Origin: CAYVQF01 sp964454015
GTDB taxonomy: Bacteria; Myxococcota_A; Bradymonadia; UBA4248
Direction of reading: 5' to 3'
Length of the DNA: 64,000 bases
Assembly (NCBI GenBank): GCA_964454015.1
Contig: CAYVQF010000005.1
Span: 62,001 to 126,000 of the forward strand
The notes below the pieces were generated by a model. It did not search any database. It was not told the DNA's origin and worked only from the letters and a program-made list of their open reading frames with translations. Shown piece after piece: positions 51,288 to 59,607 of the stretch. The first letter of the stretch is position 1, and each line of letters begins with the position of its first letter. The position numbers were made by a program, and so were the translations under genes.

Positions 51288-53138
51288 ATGATTTCAGAAG
51301 AAAGTGTCAAGGAAGTGCTTGCGCGAGCGGATATTGCGCAGGTGGTTGGGGACTACGTGCGGTTGAAGCGCGCGGGTCACAGCCTCAAAGGATTGTGTCC
51401 CTTTCACGGTGAGAAGACGCCTAGCTTTCATGTGACGCCAGCGAAGGGGCTCTTCTATTGTTTTGGGTGTGGACAGGGTGGGACGGCCATTGACTTCATG
51501 ATGCGGATGGAGGGACTGAGCTTCCCGGAGGCCGTCGAGTTGCTCGGCTCCCGCTTTGGCGTGGAGATCGCGCAGGTTGGCCAGCGTTCGGAGGAATTCC
51601 GCAGTGCGCGGCAGCGACGCGAGTCGTTGTTGCAAGTGCTAGAGGTTGCTGCGCGTTATTTTCGGGAGAATTTGCAGGGTGCCTCTGGCGAAGCGGGTCG
51701 GCGCTATTTGAGCCAGCGCGGGCTGGGCGACGAGGTGGCGGCGCACTTCGCCCTCGGTTTGGCCCTGCCGGCCTGGGGTGGGCTCGAGGGCCATCTGCGC
51801 AGTCAGCGTGTGGAGATGGCGCTTGCCGTCGAGCTGGGTCTGATCGTCGAGCGCAGTGGTGAGGGCGGTCGTGGTCATTACGATCGTTTTCGCGAGCGGC
51901 TGATTTTTCCGGTGCAGGACAGCAGCGGTCGGGTGATCGCCTTTGGGGGACGGGCCCTTGGTGCCGATACGAGCGCGAAGTACATCAACAGCCCGGAGAG
52001 CGCGCTTTACGTCAAAGGCCGCAACCTCTTTGGCCTCTTTCAGGCGCGGGAGGCGTTGCGCCGCGACGAGAGGGTGGCCCTGTTGGTGGAGGGGAACATC
52101 GACGTATTGACATTGCACCAGGCGGGCTATAGGCATGCGGTGGCGACCATGGGGACGGCGTTGACGCCAGAGCAAGCGCAGTTGCTGGCCCGCTATGCAG
52201 AGAAGGTGGTTGTGCTCTTCGATGGAGACAAGGCCGGGCGGCGGGCGGCCTATAAGGCCCTTGGGCCGCTGCTGGCGCATCCGCTGGAGACTTCGGTGGC
52301 TTTGTTGCCCGACGACATGGATCCCGATGCCTTCGTGCGGATCTATGGACGTGAGGGTCTGGAAGAGATTTTGGCCAGCGCCGAGGCGCTTCCGGGGTGG
52401 TGTGTGAGTGAGGCTTGCGCCGAAATCATGGCGGCACCGTTGGAGCTGCGGGAGCAAGCGATGGGGCCTCTGGGAGAGCTGTTGCGGCTCTTCCCGGCGG
52501 GCACGGTGCAGCGCCATTTTGCGCAGGAGGCTTCGCGGTTGTTGGGTCTGGAGCTGACGGCGGTGGTGCGGGGCGCGGGCCTGGATTTGGGCCCGGCGGG
52601 TGGGGCGGTGCGGCCGGCGCTGAAGCTCGCCGTCGTCCCCGCGAGCGCCTCTGCGGTGGTGGATCCCGTCGAAGGGGAGCTGTTGCAGCTCTTGTTGGAT
52701 GCGCCAGAGCGGCTGCTGTCCTTTGTGGCGGCCGATGGTCTGTTGCTCATCGAGGACGGCGCGATCCGGCGGCTCATCGAGGCCTTGGTGCCGCGGGTGG
52801 AGCGTGGCGTGGCGGTGTCTCGCGCGCTGGAAGAGATCGAGGATGACGCGCTGCGGCGGATGGCTTTGGGAGCCCTGGTCGGTGAGCGTGTCGTAGAGGC
52901 GCCCCATGTGGAGGATTGGTATCGGGGTGCCATTGCCCGGCTGACCGAGCGCTGGGTGGAGCGTCAGATAGGGCCTTTGGGGATGGAGCTACAGGAGGCG
53001 ATACGAGGCGGCAATGCGGCCAAGTCGCAAGAGCTGATGCAGCGCTACACGGAGTTGCAGCGGTTGCGATTGCAGGCTCGGGAGGAGCGGAAGATCAATT
53101 GGGGGGCGCATCAGAGTGGTGATGCGGGTGCAGTTTAG
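51288..53138 (+). CDS. dnaG: DNA primase
   Basis: 616 residues. Makes RNA primers for replication. The CHC2 zinc finger has ligands Cys37, His40, Cys58 and Cys61 (CPFHGEKTPSF, YCFGCGQGG). The core (about 130-260) contains FPVQDSSGRVIAFGGRAL, and the TOPRIM domain shows LLVEGNIDVLTLHQAG (catalytic Glu) and VVVLFDGDKAG (DxD metal site). The C-terminal part is less conserved, as in all DnaG, and should bind DnaB. It precedes rpoD as in the macromolecular-synthesis operon, but rpsU is absent upstream. No strong ribosome site is seen before ATG 51288. Confidence 0.97.
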   Translation: MISEESVKEVLARADIAQVVGDYVRLKRAGHSLKGLCPFHGEKTPSFHVTPAKGLFYCFGCGQGGTAIDFMMRMEGLSFPEAVELLGSRFGVEIAQVGQRSEEFRSARQRRESLLQVLEVAARYFRENLQGASGEAGRRYLSQRGLGDEVAAHFALGLALPAWGGLEGHLRSQRVEMALAVELGLIVERSGEGGRGHYDRFRERLIFPVQDSSGRVIAFGGRALGADTSAKYINSPESALYVKGRNLFGLFQAREALRRDERVALLVEGNIDVLTLHQAGYRHAVATMGTALTPEQAQLLARYAEKVVVLFDGDKAGRRAAYKALGPLLAHPLETSVALLPDDMDPDAFVRIYGREGLEEILASAEALPGWCVSEACAEIMAAPLELREQAMGPLGELLRLFPAGTVQRHFAQEASRLLGLELTAVVRGAGLDLGPAGGAVRPALKLAVVPASASAVVDPVEGELLQLLLDAPERLLSFVAADGLLLIEDGAIRRLIEALVPRVERGVAVSRALEEIEDDALRRMALGALVGERVVEAPHVEDWYRGAIARLTERWVERQIGPLGMELQEAIRGGNAAKSQELMQRYTELQRLRLQAREERKINWGAHQSGDAGAV

Positions 53139-53195
53139 GCTTGGGCGACCGAGCCGAGTGCGAGTTGGCAGGAACCATTAGCAGGGAGTGAGTGG

Positions 53196-54950
53196 ATGTC
53201 CAACCAAGTGGACCGGAAGGAACTCAAACGTTTGATTGAGGTTGGAAAGGAGAAAGGTTTTTTGACCTACGAGGAGTTCAACGATGCCCTTCCAGGGGAG
53301 GTGGTTGCTCACGAGAAGATAGAGGAGATGCTCGATATCCTGTCGGAGATGGAGATCGAAGTATTGGATGGGCCGCCGGCCTACACCAAGCGGCCGGCCG
53401 CCAAGAAGGGATCGAGCCGTTCGCCGGGTTCTGAGGAGACGGATGAGGACGCCGGGCAGAGCAAGAATAACGACCCGGTGCGGATGTATCTGCGCAAGAT
53501 GGGTTCGGTGAGCCTGCTGACGCGGGATGGCGAGGTGGAGATCGCCAAGCGGATTGAAGAGGGCGAGCAGAAGGTTTTGGACGTGCTGCTGGAGAGCCCT
53601 TTTGGGGTGCGCGAGATGATCGCCATTGGGGAGCGGATCAAGCGCGGCAAGCTCAAGATGAAGGACGTGCTGCGCGACTACGAGACGGACTTCGCCGAGC
53701 GGAGTGACGAAGAGGTGTGTGCCGAGTTGCTGGCGCTCATCGAGACGATCCGGCGGCACAACCGTGTGGCGCGGCGGCTGAGCGAGCGTTTGCTGCATGC
53801 GCGTGGGATGGCCGAGTCTTATCGGCGGCGTCTGCGGCGGGGGATCAAAGGGGCGCGGGCCGAGATGTACGGGAGGATGGCCGAGATTCGGTTGTCGAAG
53901 AAGCTGACCGAGCGCTTGGTCAATAGGCTCAAGGGGATGATCGAGCGTTTGGACATGGCGGCACGTGAGACGCGGCGGTGCGAGCGGGAGGCGGGCTGCG
54001 ATTTTCAGGAGGTGAAGCGCCTCTGTCGTGAGTTGCAGGCGCGGCCCAAGCATGCGCGGGAGATTCTGGAAGGGAAGCGCTTCGATGAGAGCCGCGCTTT
54101 TGAGATCCAGGCGACCATTTTGGGTTACCGAGGCGCTGTGGAAGGAGTGGAGCGCGATGCGCGGATTTCTGCGGATGCTTTGCGCTTGACCTATCAAAAA
54201 GTCCAAGTGGGGCAACGATTCGCAGAGCGGGCCAAGAGCGAGCTCATCGAGGCGAACCTGCGCTTGGTGGTGTCCATCGCCAAGAAGTACACGAACAGGG
54301 GCTTGCAGTTTCTCGACTTGATCCAGGAGGGTAACATCGGCTTGATGAAGGCGGTGGACAAGTTCGAGTACAAGCGCGGTTACAAGTTTTCGACCTATGC
54401 GACGTGGTGGATCCGCCAGGCCATCACCCGGGCCATCGCCGATCAGGCGCGCACGATTCGCATCCCAGTCCACATGATCGAGACCATCAACAAGCTCATC
54501 AGGACGAGTCGCTATCTGGTGCAGGAATATGGCCGCGAGCCGACACCGGAAGAGATTGCCGAGAAGATGGAGCTACCCGTGGACAAGGTGCGCAAGGTGC
54601 TGAAAATCGGCAAGGAGCCCATCAGCCTGGAGACGCCCATTGGTGAGGAAGAGGACAGCCATCTCGGGGACTTCATCGAGGACAAGTCGGTGGTGAGCCC
54701 TTCGGAGGCGGTGATTTCCATGAACCTCGCGGAGCAGACGCGTCGGGTGCTGTCGACGTTGACGCCGCGGGAGGAGAAAGTGCTGCGGATGCGATTTGGC
54801 ATCGGTGAGAAGAGCGACCACACCTTGGAGGAGGTGGGGCAGGACTTTGACGTCACGCGGGAGCGCATACGTCAGATTGAGGCCAAGGCGCTGCGCAAGC
54901 TTCGGCACCCGACGCGGGCGAAGCAGCTCAAGCCCTTCGTGGAATCCTAG
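53196..54950 (+). CDS. rpoD: RNA polymerase primary sigma factor RpoD
   Basis: 584 residues. Region 1.1 is the N-terminal helical part (ELKRLIEVGKEKGFLTYEEF), followed by an acidic linker, region 1.2 (DPVRMYLRKMGSVSLLTRDG), the non-conserved insert (about 150-320), region 2 (LIEANLRLVVSIAKKYTNRG and YATWWIRQAITRAI, the -10 reader), region 3, and region 4 (EVGQDFDVTRERIRQIEAKA, the -35 helix-turn-helix). It directs housekeeping transcription. GGGAG precedes ATG 53196, 58 bases after dnaG, so they are co-transcribed. Confidence 0.98.
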   Translation: MSNQVDRKELKRLIEVGKEKGFLTYEEFNDALPGEVVAHEKIEEMLDILSEMEIEVLDGPPAYTKRPAAKKGSSRSPGSEETDEDAGQSKNNDPVRMYLRKMGSVSLLTRDGEVEIAKRIEEGEQKVLDVLLESPFGVREMIAIGERIKRGKLKMKDVLRDYETDFAERSDEEVCAELLALIETIRRHNRVARRLSERLLHARGMAESYRRRLRRGIKGARAEMYGRMAEIRLSKKLTERLVNRLKGMIERLDMAARETRRCEREAGCDFQEVKRLCRELQARPKHAREILEGKRFDESRAFEIQATILGYRGAVEGVERDARISADALRLTYQKVQVGQRFAERAKSELIEANLRLVVSIAKKYTNRGLQFLDLIQEGNIGLMKAVDKFEYKRGYKFSTYATWWIRQAITRAIADQARTIRIPVHMIETINKLIRTSRYLVQEYGREPTPEEIAEKMELPVDKVRKVLKIGKEPISLETPIGEEEDSHLGDFIEDKSVVSPSEAVISMNLAEQTRRVLSTLTPREEKVLRMRFGIGEKSDHTLEEVGQDFDVTRERIRQIEAKALRKLRHPTRAKQLKPFVES

Positions 54951-55111
54951 CGCTGGCGCTCGGTTGGAGGTGCGCGGCGGGCTTTGACCTGGCGCGTCCG
55001 TGGCTCGAGCGGCTGCTGCCCGCGGTGGGAGCAGGCCAAGCATGGGGTTGACGCAGGTGGGGTGGCGCGCTAGGTTGTGCCGTTGGCTAGCCGGGGGATG
55101 AGGCTTGGCGA

Positions 55112-56176
55112 ATGGAGCAGCTTCGAGAAGTTCATGGAAGTGCGGGCCGCACTTGGGTGCGGCCATGGTGGTTGGTTTTTTTGGGGCTCCTAGCGGTGCC
55201 TTTTTTCCTCTTTGCCCTCAGCGGGGGCAGCCAGGAGATCACTGGGGCCACGGGACACTTGCAGCGCTTGCAGGTCTTGCAGCCTGCTGGATTGGCCGAG
55301 GTAGAGGCGCTGTGTGAGGCGGTGCCGCTCAAGGGCGTGGCGGCGCTGCTGGCGCAGCAGATTCAGGCGCGAGCCCAGGGCGTGTCGCGGGCGGTGCTGC
55401 GGGTGACGCAGACGCCCGATGTGGTGCTATACACGGTGAGCCGAGGGGGTTCGCTGCGGGACGTAGCCAACAGCTTTGGCTTGCCTTATGGGGTGATTTT
55501 GGGGCTCAATCCGGGGCGCGACCTGGAAGGTCCGCTCTTGGCGGGTGAGAGCGTGGTGGTGTATCGGCGCGATCCGGAAGTGGTGGGGGCCTCGTTGGGC
55601 TCGACCGGCCGGGGCTCTCTGCGGGGAGGCATGCCGATGCTCGAAGGACCGGGGCGAGTTTTGCGGGGCAATCGTTTCAAGTCTTGGGCGACGCCGGCAA
55701 CGGTTGGGCGCTTGGATTGGGTGCTACGGCAGTGGCACGACCGCTTTCCCGGGGCGCACCCCATTTTGGTGGGCAACCTGTCTTTGCGCCTCGGGGGGAA
55801 GGTGACGCCCCATCGCACGCATCAATCGGGTCGGGATGTGGACCTCGGCTATCCCATGCGCTTGGCCGAGGGTGAGGGACCGAGCTGGCAGCGGATGCAC
55901 CGGGGTAACTTGGACTGTGAGCGCAGTTGGGACCTGTTGCTGCTTCTGGAAGAGAGCGGTGGTCTCGACGTGGCCTACGTCGACTATGAGCTGCAGAAGC
56001 TATTGCATGGCTGTGCCGCGGCGAGAGGGTTGACGGGTGAGGCGTTGCGGCGCTGGTTGCAGTACCCCGATGGTCCGAGTGCGGGGCAGCGTTTGCTGCG
56101 TCACGCCCCAGGCCACGTGGATCACATTCATGTGCGCTTTCGTTGCGAAGAGAGCGATGTGGACTGCGTGGAGTGA
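55112..56176 (+). CDS. LysM - penicillin-insensitive murein endopeptidase (MepA/M74)
   Basis: 354 residues. One N-terminal transmembrane helix (about 20-38, LVFLGLLAVPFFLFALSG) anchors it. A LysM peptidoglycan-binding domain follows (about 108-150, YTVSRGGSLRDVANSFGLPY). The C-terminal domain (about 200-350) has the MepA zinc-peptidase pattern PHRTHQSGRDVDLGY and HVDHIHVRFRC, which cleaves D-alanyl-meso-DAP cross-links. MepA is usually a soluble periplasmic enzyme; here it is tethered and has LysM for murein binding. GAGG lies eight bases before ATG 55112. Follows rpoD but is 161 bases away. Confidence 0.88.
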   Translation: MEQLREVHGSAGRTWVRPWWLVFLGLLAVPFFLFALSGGSQEITGATGHLQRLQVLQPAGLAEVEALCEAVPLKGVAALLAQQIQARAQGVSRAVLRVTQTPDVVLYTVSRGGSLRDVANSFGLPYGVILGLNPGRDLEGPLLAGESVVVYRRDPEVVGASLGSTGRGSLRGGMPMLEGPGRVLRGNRFKSWATPATVGRLDWVLRQWHDRFPGAHPILVGNLSLRLGGKVTPHRTHQSGRDVDLGYPMRLAEGEGPSWQRMHRGNLDCERSWDLLLLLEESGGLDVAYVDYELQKLLHGCAAARGLTGEALRRWLQYPDGPSAGQRLLRHAPGHVDHIHVRFRCEESDVDCVE

Positions 56177-56390
56177 AGTTGTTAATGAATAGGCATGGCA
56201 TGGTGGCGTCGAAGCGGCGTTCTTTCGTGCGCGCGAGTTGGGCTGTGTTTCGTCTCCGTGACGTGCTAAAGGATGGGACAAGCGATTTGAAGGCTGCCGC
56301 AGCGGGTGGTGGTCCAGTGGGTTGTTCTTTGAGACACCTGAGGTGTCGTCTTTTCATCAACGCGGTCTAACCGTGACTTGGAGGTCAGCA

Positions 56391-57224
56391 ATGTGGACTT
56401 TGTGGCGTCGTTTGTTGTTGGGTTTGTCTGTTCTCACTCTACTCGGTGTGGGCGCCAGTGCGGCCGTGGCCGACGATGAAGGGGAAGAGAAGGCTGAGGA
56501 GAAGGTCGAAGAGACGCCAGCGGTGGCGCCAGCCGAGGCGGCTCAAGCCAAGTTGAGCGAGGAGCAATTGGACTACGTGGCCATTTCTGGCACGGTGGCA
56601 TGCTACAACAAGCGCGTCGCCGAAGCGGCCAAGGCGACAGCGGCGATTGAGGTCTACTTGGAGACCGAGGGACTGACCCTCGACGAGTACAAGCAACTGG
56701 AGAAGAAATTCCGCGGTGATGCGCTCGTGCAGGCGGCGATCAAGAGCGAGATGGATCTCTGTGATACCAAGGTCTTGGCGATGCCCGAGACCATCGAAAA
56801 GGAAGAGGCGCTGAGTGAGGCCGAGACCAAGGCTTTGGAAGAAGCGGTGAAGAAGAAGCTGTGGACCTACTCTGGCAAGCGCTACAAGAACAACGCCATC
56901 AATTCGGGTGGGGTGAGTGGCGGTCGCTTGATGTTCAACATCCAGAAGAACGGTAAGAAGGCCAGCGGCAACTTCGGTGGCAAGCACGGTGGCCAGTCGT
57001 TCTCCGTGGGATTCAGCGGCACCTTGAGTGGCAACACCTTGACCATGACGGGTGGATCTGGCTCGAAGAACAGTGCGACGGTGAAGGTGACTTTCACCAA
57101 GAAGAAAGCCAAGGACAAGGACGGGGTGGAGTACGAGCACTATCGCGATGGTTCGGGGACCTTCAGTGGCACCATCAATGGTCGCGCCGTGAGCTTCTCT
57201 TTCAACGTCAGCGCCGACAAGTAA
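56391..57224 (+). CDS. Exported protein, unknown family
   Basis: 277 residues. A signal peptide (LLLGLSVLTLLGVGASAAVA) is followed by an acidic stretch, a helical region with two Cys (SGTVACYNKRVAEA, SEMDLCDTKVLAM) and a beta-rich C-terminal third (LMFNIQKNGKKASGNFGGKH, SVGFSGTLSGNTLTMTGGSG, DGSGTFSGTINGRAVSFSF) that looks like a small beta barrel or sandwich. GGAGG precedes ATG 56391. It is followed by a terminator, so it is a single transcript. The family is not recognised. Confidence 0.75.
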   Translation: MWTLWRRLLLGLSVLTLLGVGASAAVADDEGEEKAEEKVEETPAVAPAEAAQAKLSEEQLDYVAISGTVACYNKRVAEAAKATAAIEVYLETEGLTLDEYKQLEKKFRGDALVQAAIKSEMDLCDTKVLAMPETIEKEEALSEAETKALEEAVKKKLWTYSGKRYKNNAINSGGVSGGRLMFNIQKNGKKASGNFGGKHGGQSFSVGFSGTLSGNTLTMTGGSGSKNSATVKVTFTKKKAKDKDGVEYEHYRDGSGTFSGTINGRAVSFSFNVSADK

Positions 57225-57275
57225 ATCCCATCGGGAATGATGCTCGCCTGGGCGTCGTTCTTGGAGCACTTTGAG

Positions 57276-57303
57276 GCTCAGCACTTCTGTGCTGGGCTTT
57301 TTT
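57276..57303 (+). terminator. Rho-independent terminator
   Basis: GCTCAGCAC (57276-57284) pairs with GTGCTGGGC (57289-57297), one T-G wobble, TTCT loop, then six T. It ends the exported-protein transcript before the convergent amidase gene. Confidence 0.85.
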
Positions 57304-57312
57304 ATTGTGGAT

Positions 57313-59583
57313 TCAGTAGGGTTCGTTCGAGCGTTTGGGTGGATCCCACTCGCCTGGTTCCCATTTGTCGAAGGAGCCATCGTAGTCAAAGGTGTAGTCG
57401 TCGCGGCCGACGTCGGCTTCCCCCGAGTCGAGGTGGTCGTCCATGAGGGCGTAGAGCTCGTCGTATTCGATGGCCTCTTCATCGGTGAGTTTTTCACCGT
57501 GGGCCATCTTCTGCATGAGCTCCGTGAGGCGCCCGAGGCGCTCTTCCTTTTCAGCGGTGTCAGCGGTCATCTCTTGAAGGCTGGCGCCTTCGGCGGTGGC
57601 GTCGAGGGCCCCGCTATAGCTGATGTTGAGCTGCTCGAGGAGGTGGAAGGGGTGGTAGGTGTAGAAGGCGTGGTTTTTTGGGAAATCGAGATAGGCGCTG
57701 AGCTCTTTGGTCATCCACTGGAAGGGGACCCAAGTCAGGAGCCAACGTCCGAAGGCTTCTTGGGTTTCCCACTGCCAGCCCACGGCGTTGGTCGCGGTGC
57801 GGGTCCAGTCGAGACCGGGGCTCCACTCGGAGCGATGGTAGCAGATCATCTTGCGGAAGAGGGCGCGCTCGACTTCGGCCGAGCCGTCGACGAAGAAGGA
57901 GCGGATTTCTGAGGTTTTGAGGATCCGCGAACCTTTTTCGTAGGGGGAGCGCGTGCGCATGATCGGGCGGAGGATGGTCTCGATCTCTACGAGGCTGTTA
58001 TCGGCCAGATCGCCTTCGACGATGATCCAATCGGAGCTGCGTCCCGGTGAGGTGCGGGCGAAGAGGTTGTGCTCGCTGATGGCTTCAATGTGGACTTGGG
58101 CTTCGAGGTTCCACTCGCTTGAACCAAAGACACCGGCGTAGCCGATGTGTTCGCCTGCGGAGACGGGGATGTTGGTGAGGATGATGTCGCCGTCGTGGAA
58201 GGGTTTGCCTTTGCTCTCGGCCATGAATTTGACCGGGTTGGTGGCATCGGCCGTGCGCGGGGGGCGTTTCTCTCTGGGGAAGTCGTGGGCCGCGTAGGCG
58301 AAGGAGAAGGAGTCGTCTTCAGGGGGTTCGAGGACGCCATCGAGCACTTTTTGGACCCAGACGATGTCGTGGAAGTCGGTGGCTTCAAGGCGCCGCAGAT
58401 GCATGTAGAGGGAGAACCAGTAGCGCGGCTCGTCACTGTCACCGCTGGGCTCGGTGGTGTCTTGGGGGGCCTCATGGCGGATCAAGACGAAGTTGGGATC
58501 GCCGAGATCGACCCTTTGGCTGTTGCGAATGGCGACGATGGTGCCTTTGGACATGGCGAAGACTGGGGTGCCTTCGTCGACGTGGACGTGTACCCCAGAG
58601 TGCCAGGATTGATTGGCGCCGATGGGATACCAGCCGCCTTCTTCGTTGCTCTCGATGTTCTGGTAGTAGGCCTCGAGCTGGTCTTTGAGGGCGGCGCCGG
58701 TCAGATCGGTCAGGTTTTTGCCGCCCGGCAAGAGCACGGGGAAGCTGTTGCGCTCGCCGTAAATACCCGCGAGGACGCGGAGCCAGTCAAAAGCCGGGCC
58801 GGGATCCCACTTGTTGGCAGAGCAGTGGTAATGGCCCAGGAACCCAACATAGTCGAGGTGGTTGCGGAGCAACCTGTCGACGACTTCCCCGTTTTCGTTG
58901 ATGGGCGGGAAGCAGTGTTGCGAGATACGTGGGAAGGGGATCCAGTGAGAGCCATCGGGTTGGCGGATGGGGGTGACCAAGGCGCGCATGAGGGCGATGA
59001 GGGTGGCGTACTGGGCCTCGGTGTAGGCCAACATGACTTTGACGGAGCCATTGACGCGGCCTTTCTGTACTTGTCGGGGTGGGTTGGCGGGGTCGGCGCC
59101 AGCGAGCTCGAGGAGGACGGGGTTGTTCATGTCGATGGCGATGCAGCGGTTGTTGTTGTCCCCTGTCGCCCAGGCGTTGTGGTAGATGTCGAGGAACTGA
59201 TAGAGGGCGCCGTTGTGGTTGATGACGAAGTGGGTGGAGAGGCCACGAGAGCAGAGCACGTCGAAGGTGCGCACTGCGTCGAGCGTGACGTCATGGTGGA
59301 TGGCGATCTGGATGATGGTCTCGCCGAGGAGCTGTAGCTCTTCGGGGTTGACGTCGTTGAGGCGGCTGACTTCGTTCTTGAACCAGAAGCCCCGTCCGGC
59401 ATGACGAAATGAGAAGTTGCGCAGATCAGGGCGCCGCATCTGCATTTGCGCCAAGGAGGCCGGACTCAAGGTGGTGGCAGGGTTGTAAAACGAGGGGGAT
59501 TTTCCGTCGGAGTAGAGGTAAACAGGGGCATCCATTTGGATGGGTATGGCCCGGTTAGCCAAGAGAATGTACTTGTCGGCCAT
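57313..59583 (-). CDS. N-acetylmuramoyl-L-alanine amidase with degenerate M23 domain
   Basis: 756 residues. The first 270 residues are an Amidase_2/PGRP domain (IIQIAIHHDVTLDAVRTFD, LSTHFVINHNGALYQFLDI and HYHCSANKWDPG, metal ligands His and Cys/Asp). Residues about 320-540 fit a lysostaphin-type M23 fold (HSGVHVHVDEGTPVFAMSKG, YMHLRRL, IGYAGVFGSS, EAQVHIEAI), but the second zinc ligand Asp is His and the first His of the H-x-H pair is Gln, so peptidase activity is doubtful. The C-terminal 200 residues are unknown. No signal peptide is seen. AAGGA precedes ATG 59583. First gene of a run on this strand, 24 bases after the vWA gene. Confidence 0.8.
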   Translation of the reverse strand: MADKYILLANRAIPIQMDAPVYLYSDGKSPSFYNPATTLSPASLAQMQMRRPDLRNFSFRHAGRGFWFKNEVSRLNDVNPEELQLLGETIIQIAIHHDVTLDAVRTFDVLCSRGLSTHFVINHNGALYQFLDIYHNAWATGDNNNRCIAIDMNNPVLLELAGADPANPPRQVQKGRVNGSVKVMLAYTEAQYATLIALMRALVTPIRQPDGSHWIPFPRISQHCFPPINENGEVVDRLLRNHLDYVGFLGHYHCSANKWDPGPAFDWLRVLAGIYGERNSFPVLLPGGKNLTDLTGAALKDQLEAYYQNIESNEEGGWYPIGANQSWHSGVHVHVDEGTPVFAMSKGTIVAIRNSQRVDLGDPNFVLIRHEAPQDTTEPSGDSDEPRYWFSLYMHLRRLEATDFHDIVWVQKVLDGVLEPPEDDSFSFAYAAHDFPREKRPPRTADATNPVKFMAESKGKPFHDGDIILTNIPVSAGEHIGYAGVFGSSEWNLEAQVHIEAISEHNLFARTSPGRSSDWIIVEGDLADNSLVEIETILRPIMRTRSPYEKGSRILKTSEIRSFFVDGSAEVERALFRKMICYHRSEWSPGLDWTRTATNAVGWQWETQEAFGRWLLTWVPFQWMTKELSAYLDFPKNHAFYTYHPFHLLEQLNISYSGALDATAEGASLQEMTADTAEKEERLGRLTELMQKMAHGEKLTDEEAIEYDELYALMDDHLDSGEADVGRDDYTFDYDGSFDKWEPGEWDPPKRSNEPY

Positions 59584-59607
59584 GAGGATTCCTTTGGGAC
59601 GAAGCGA

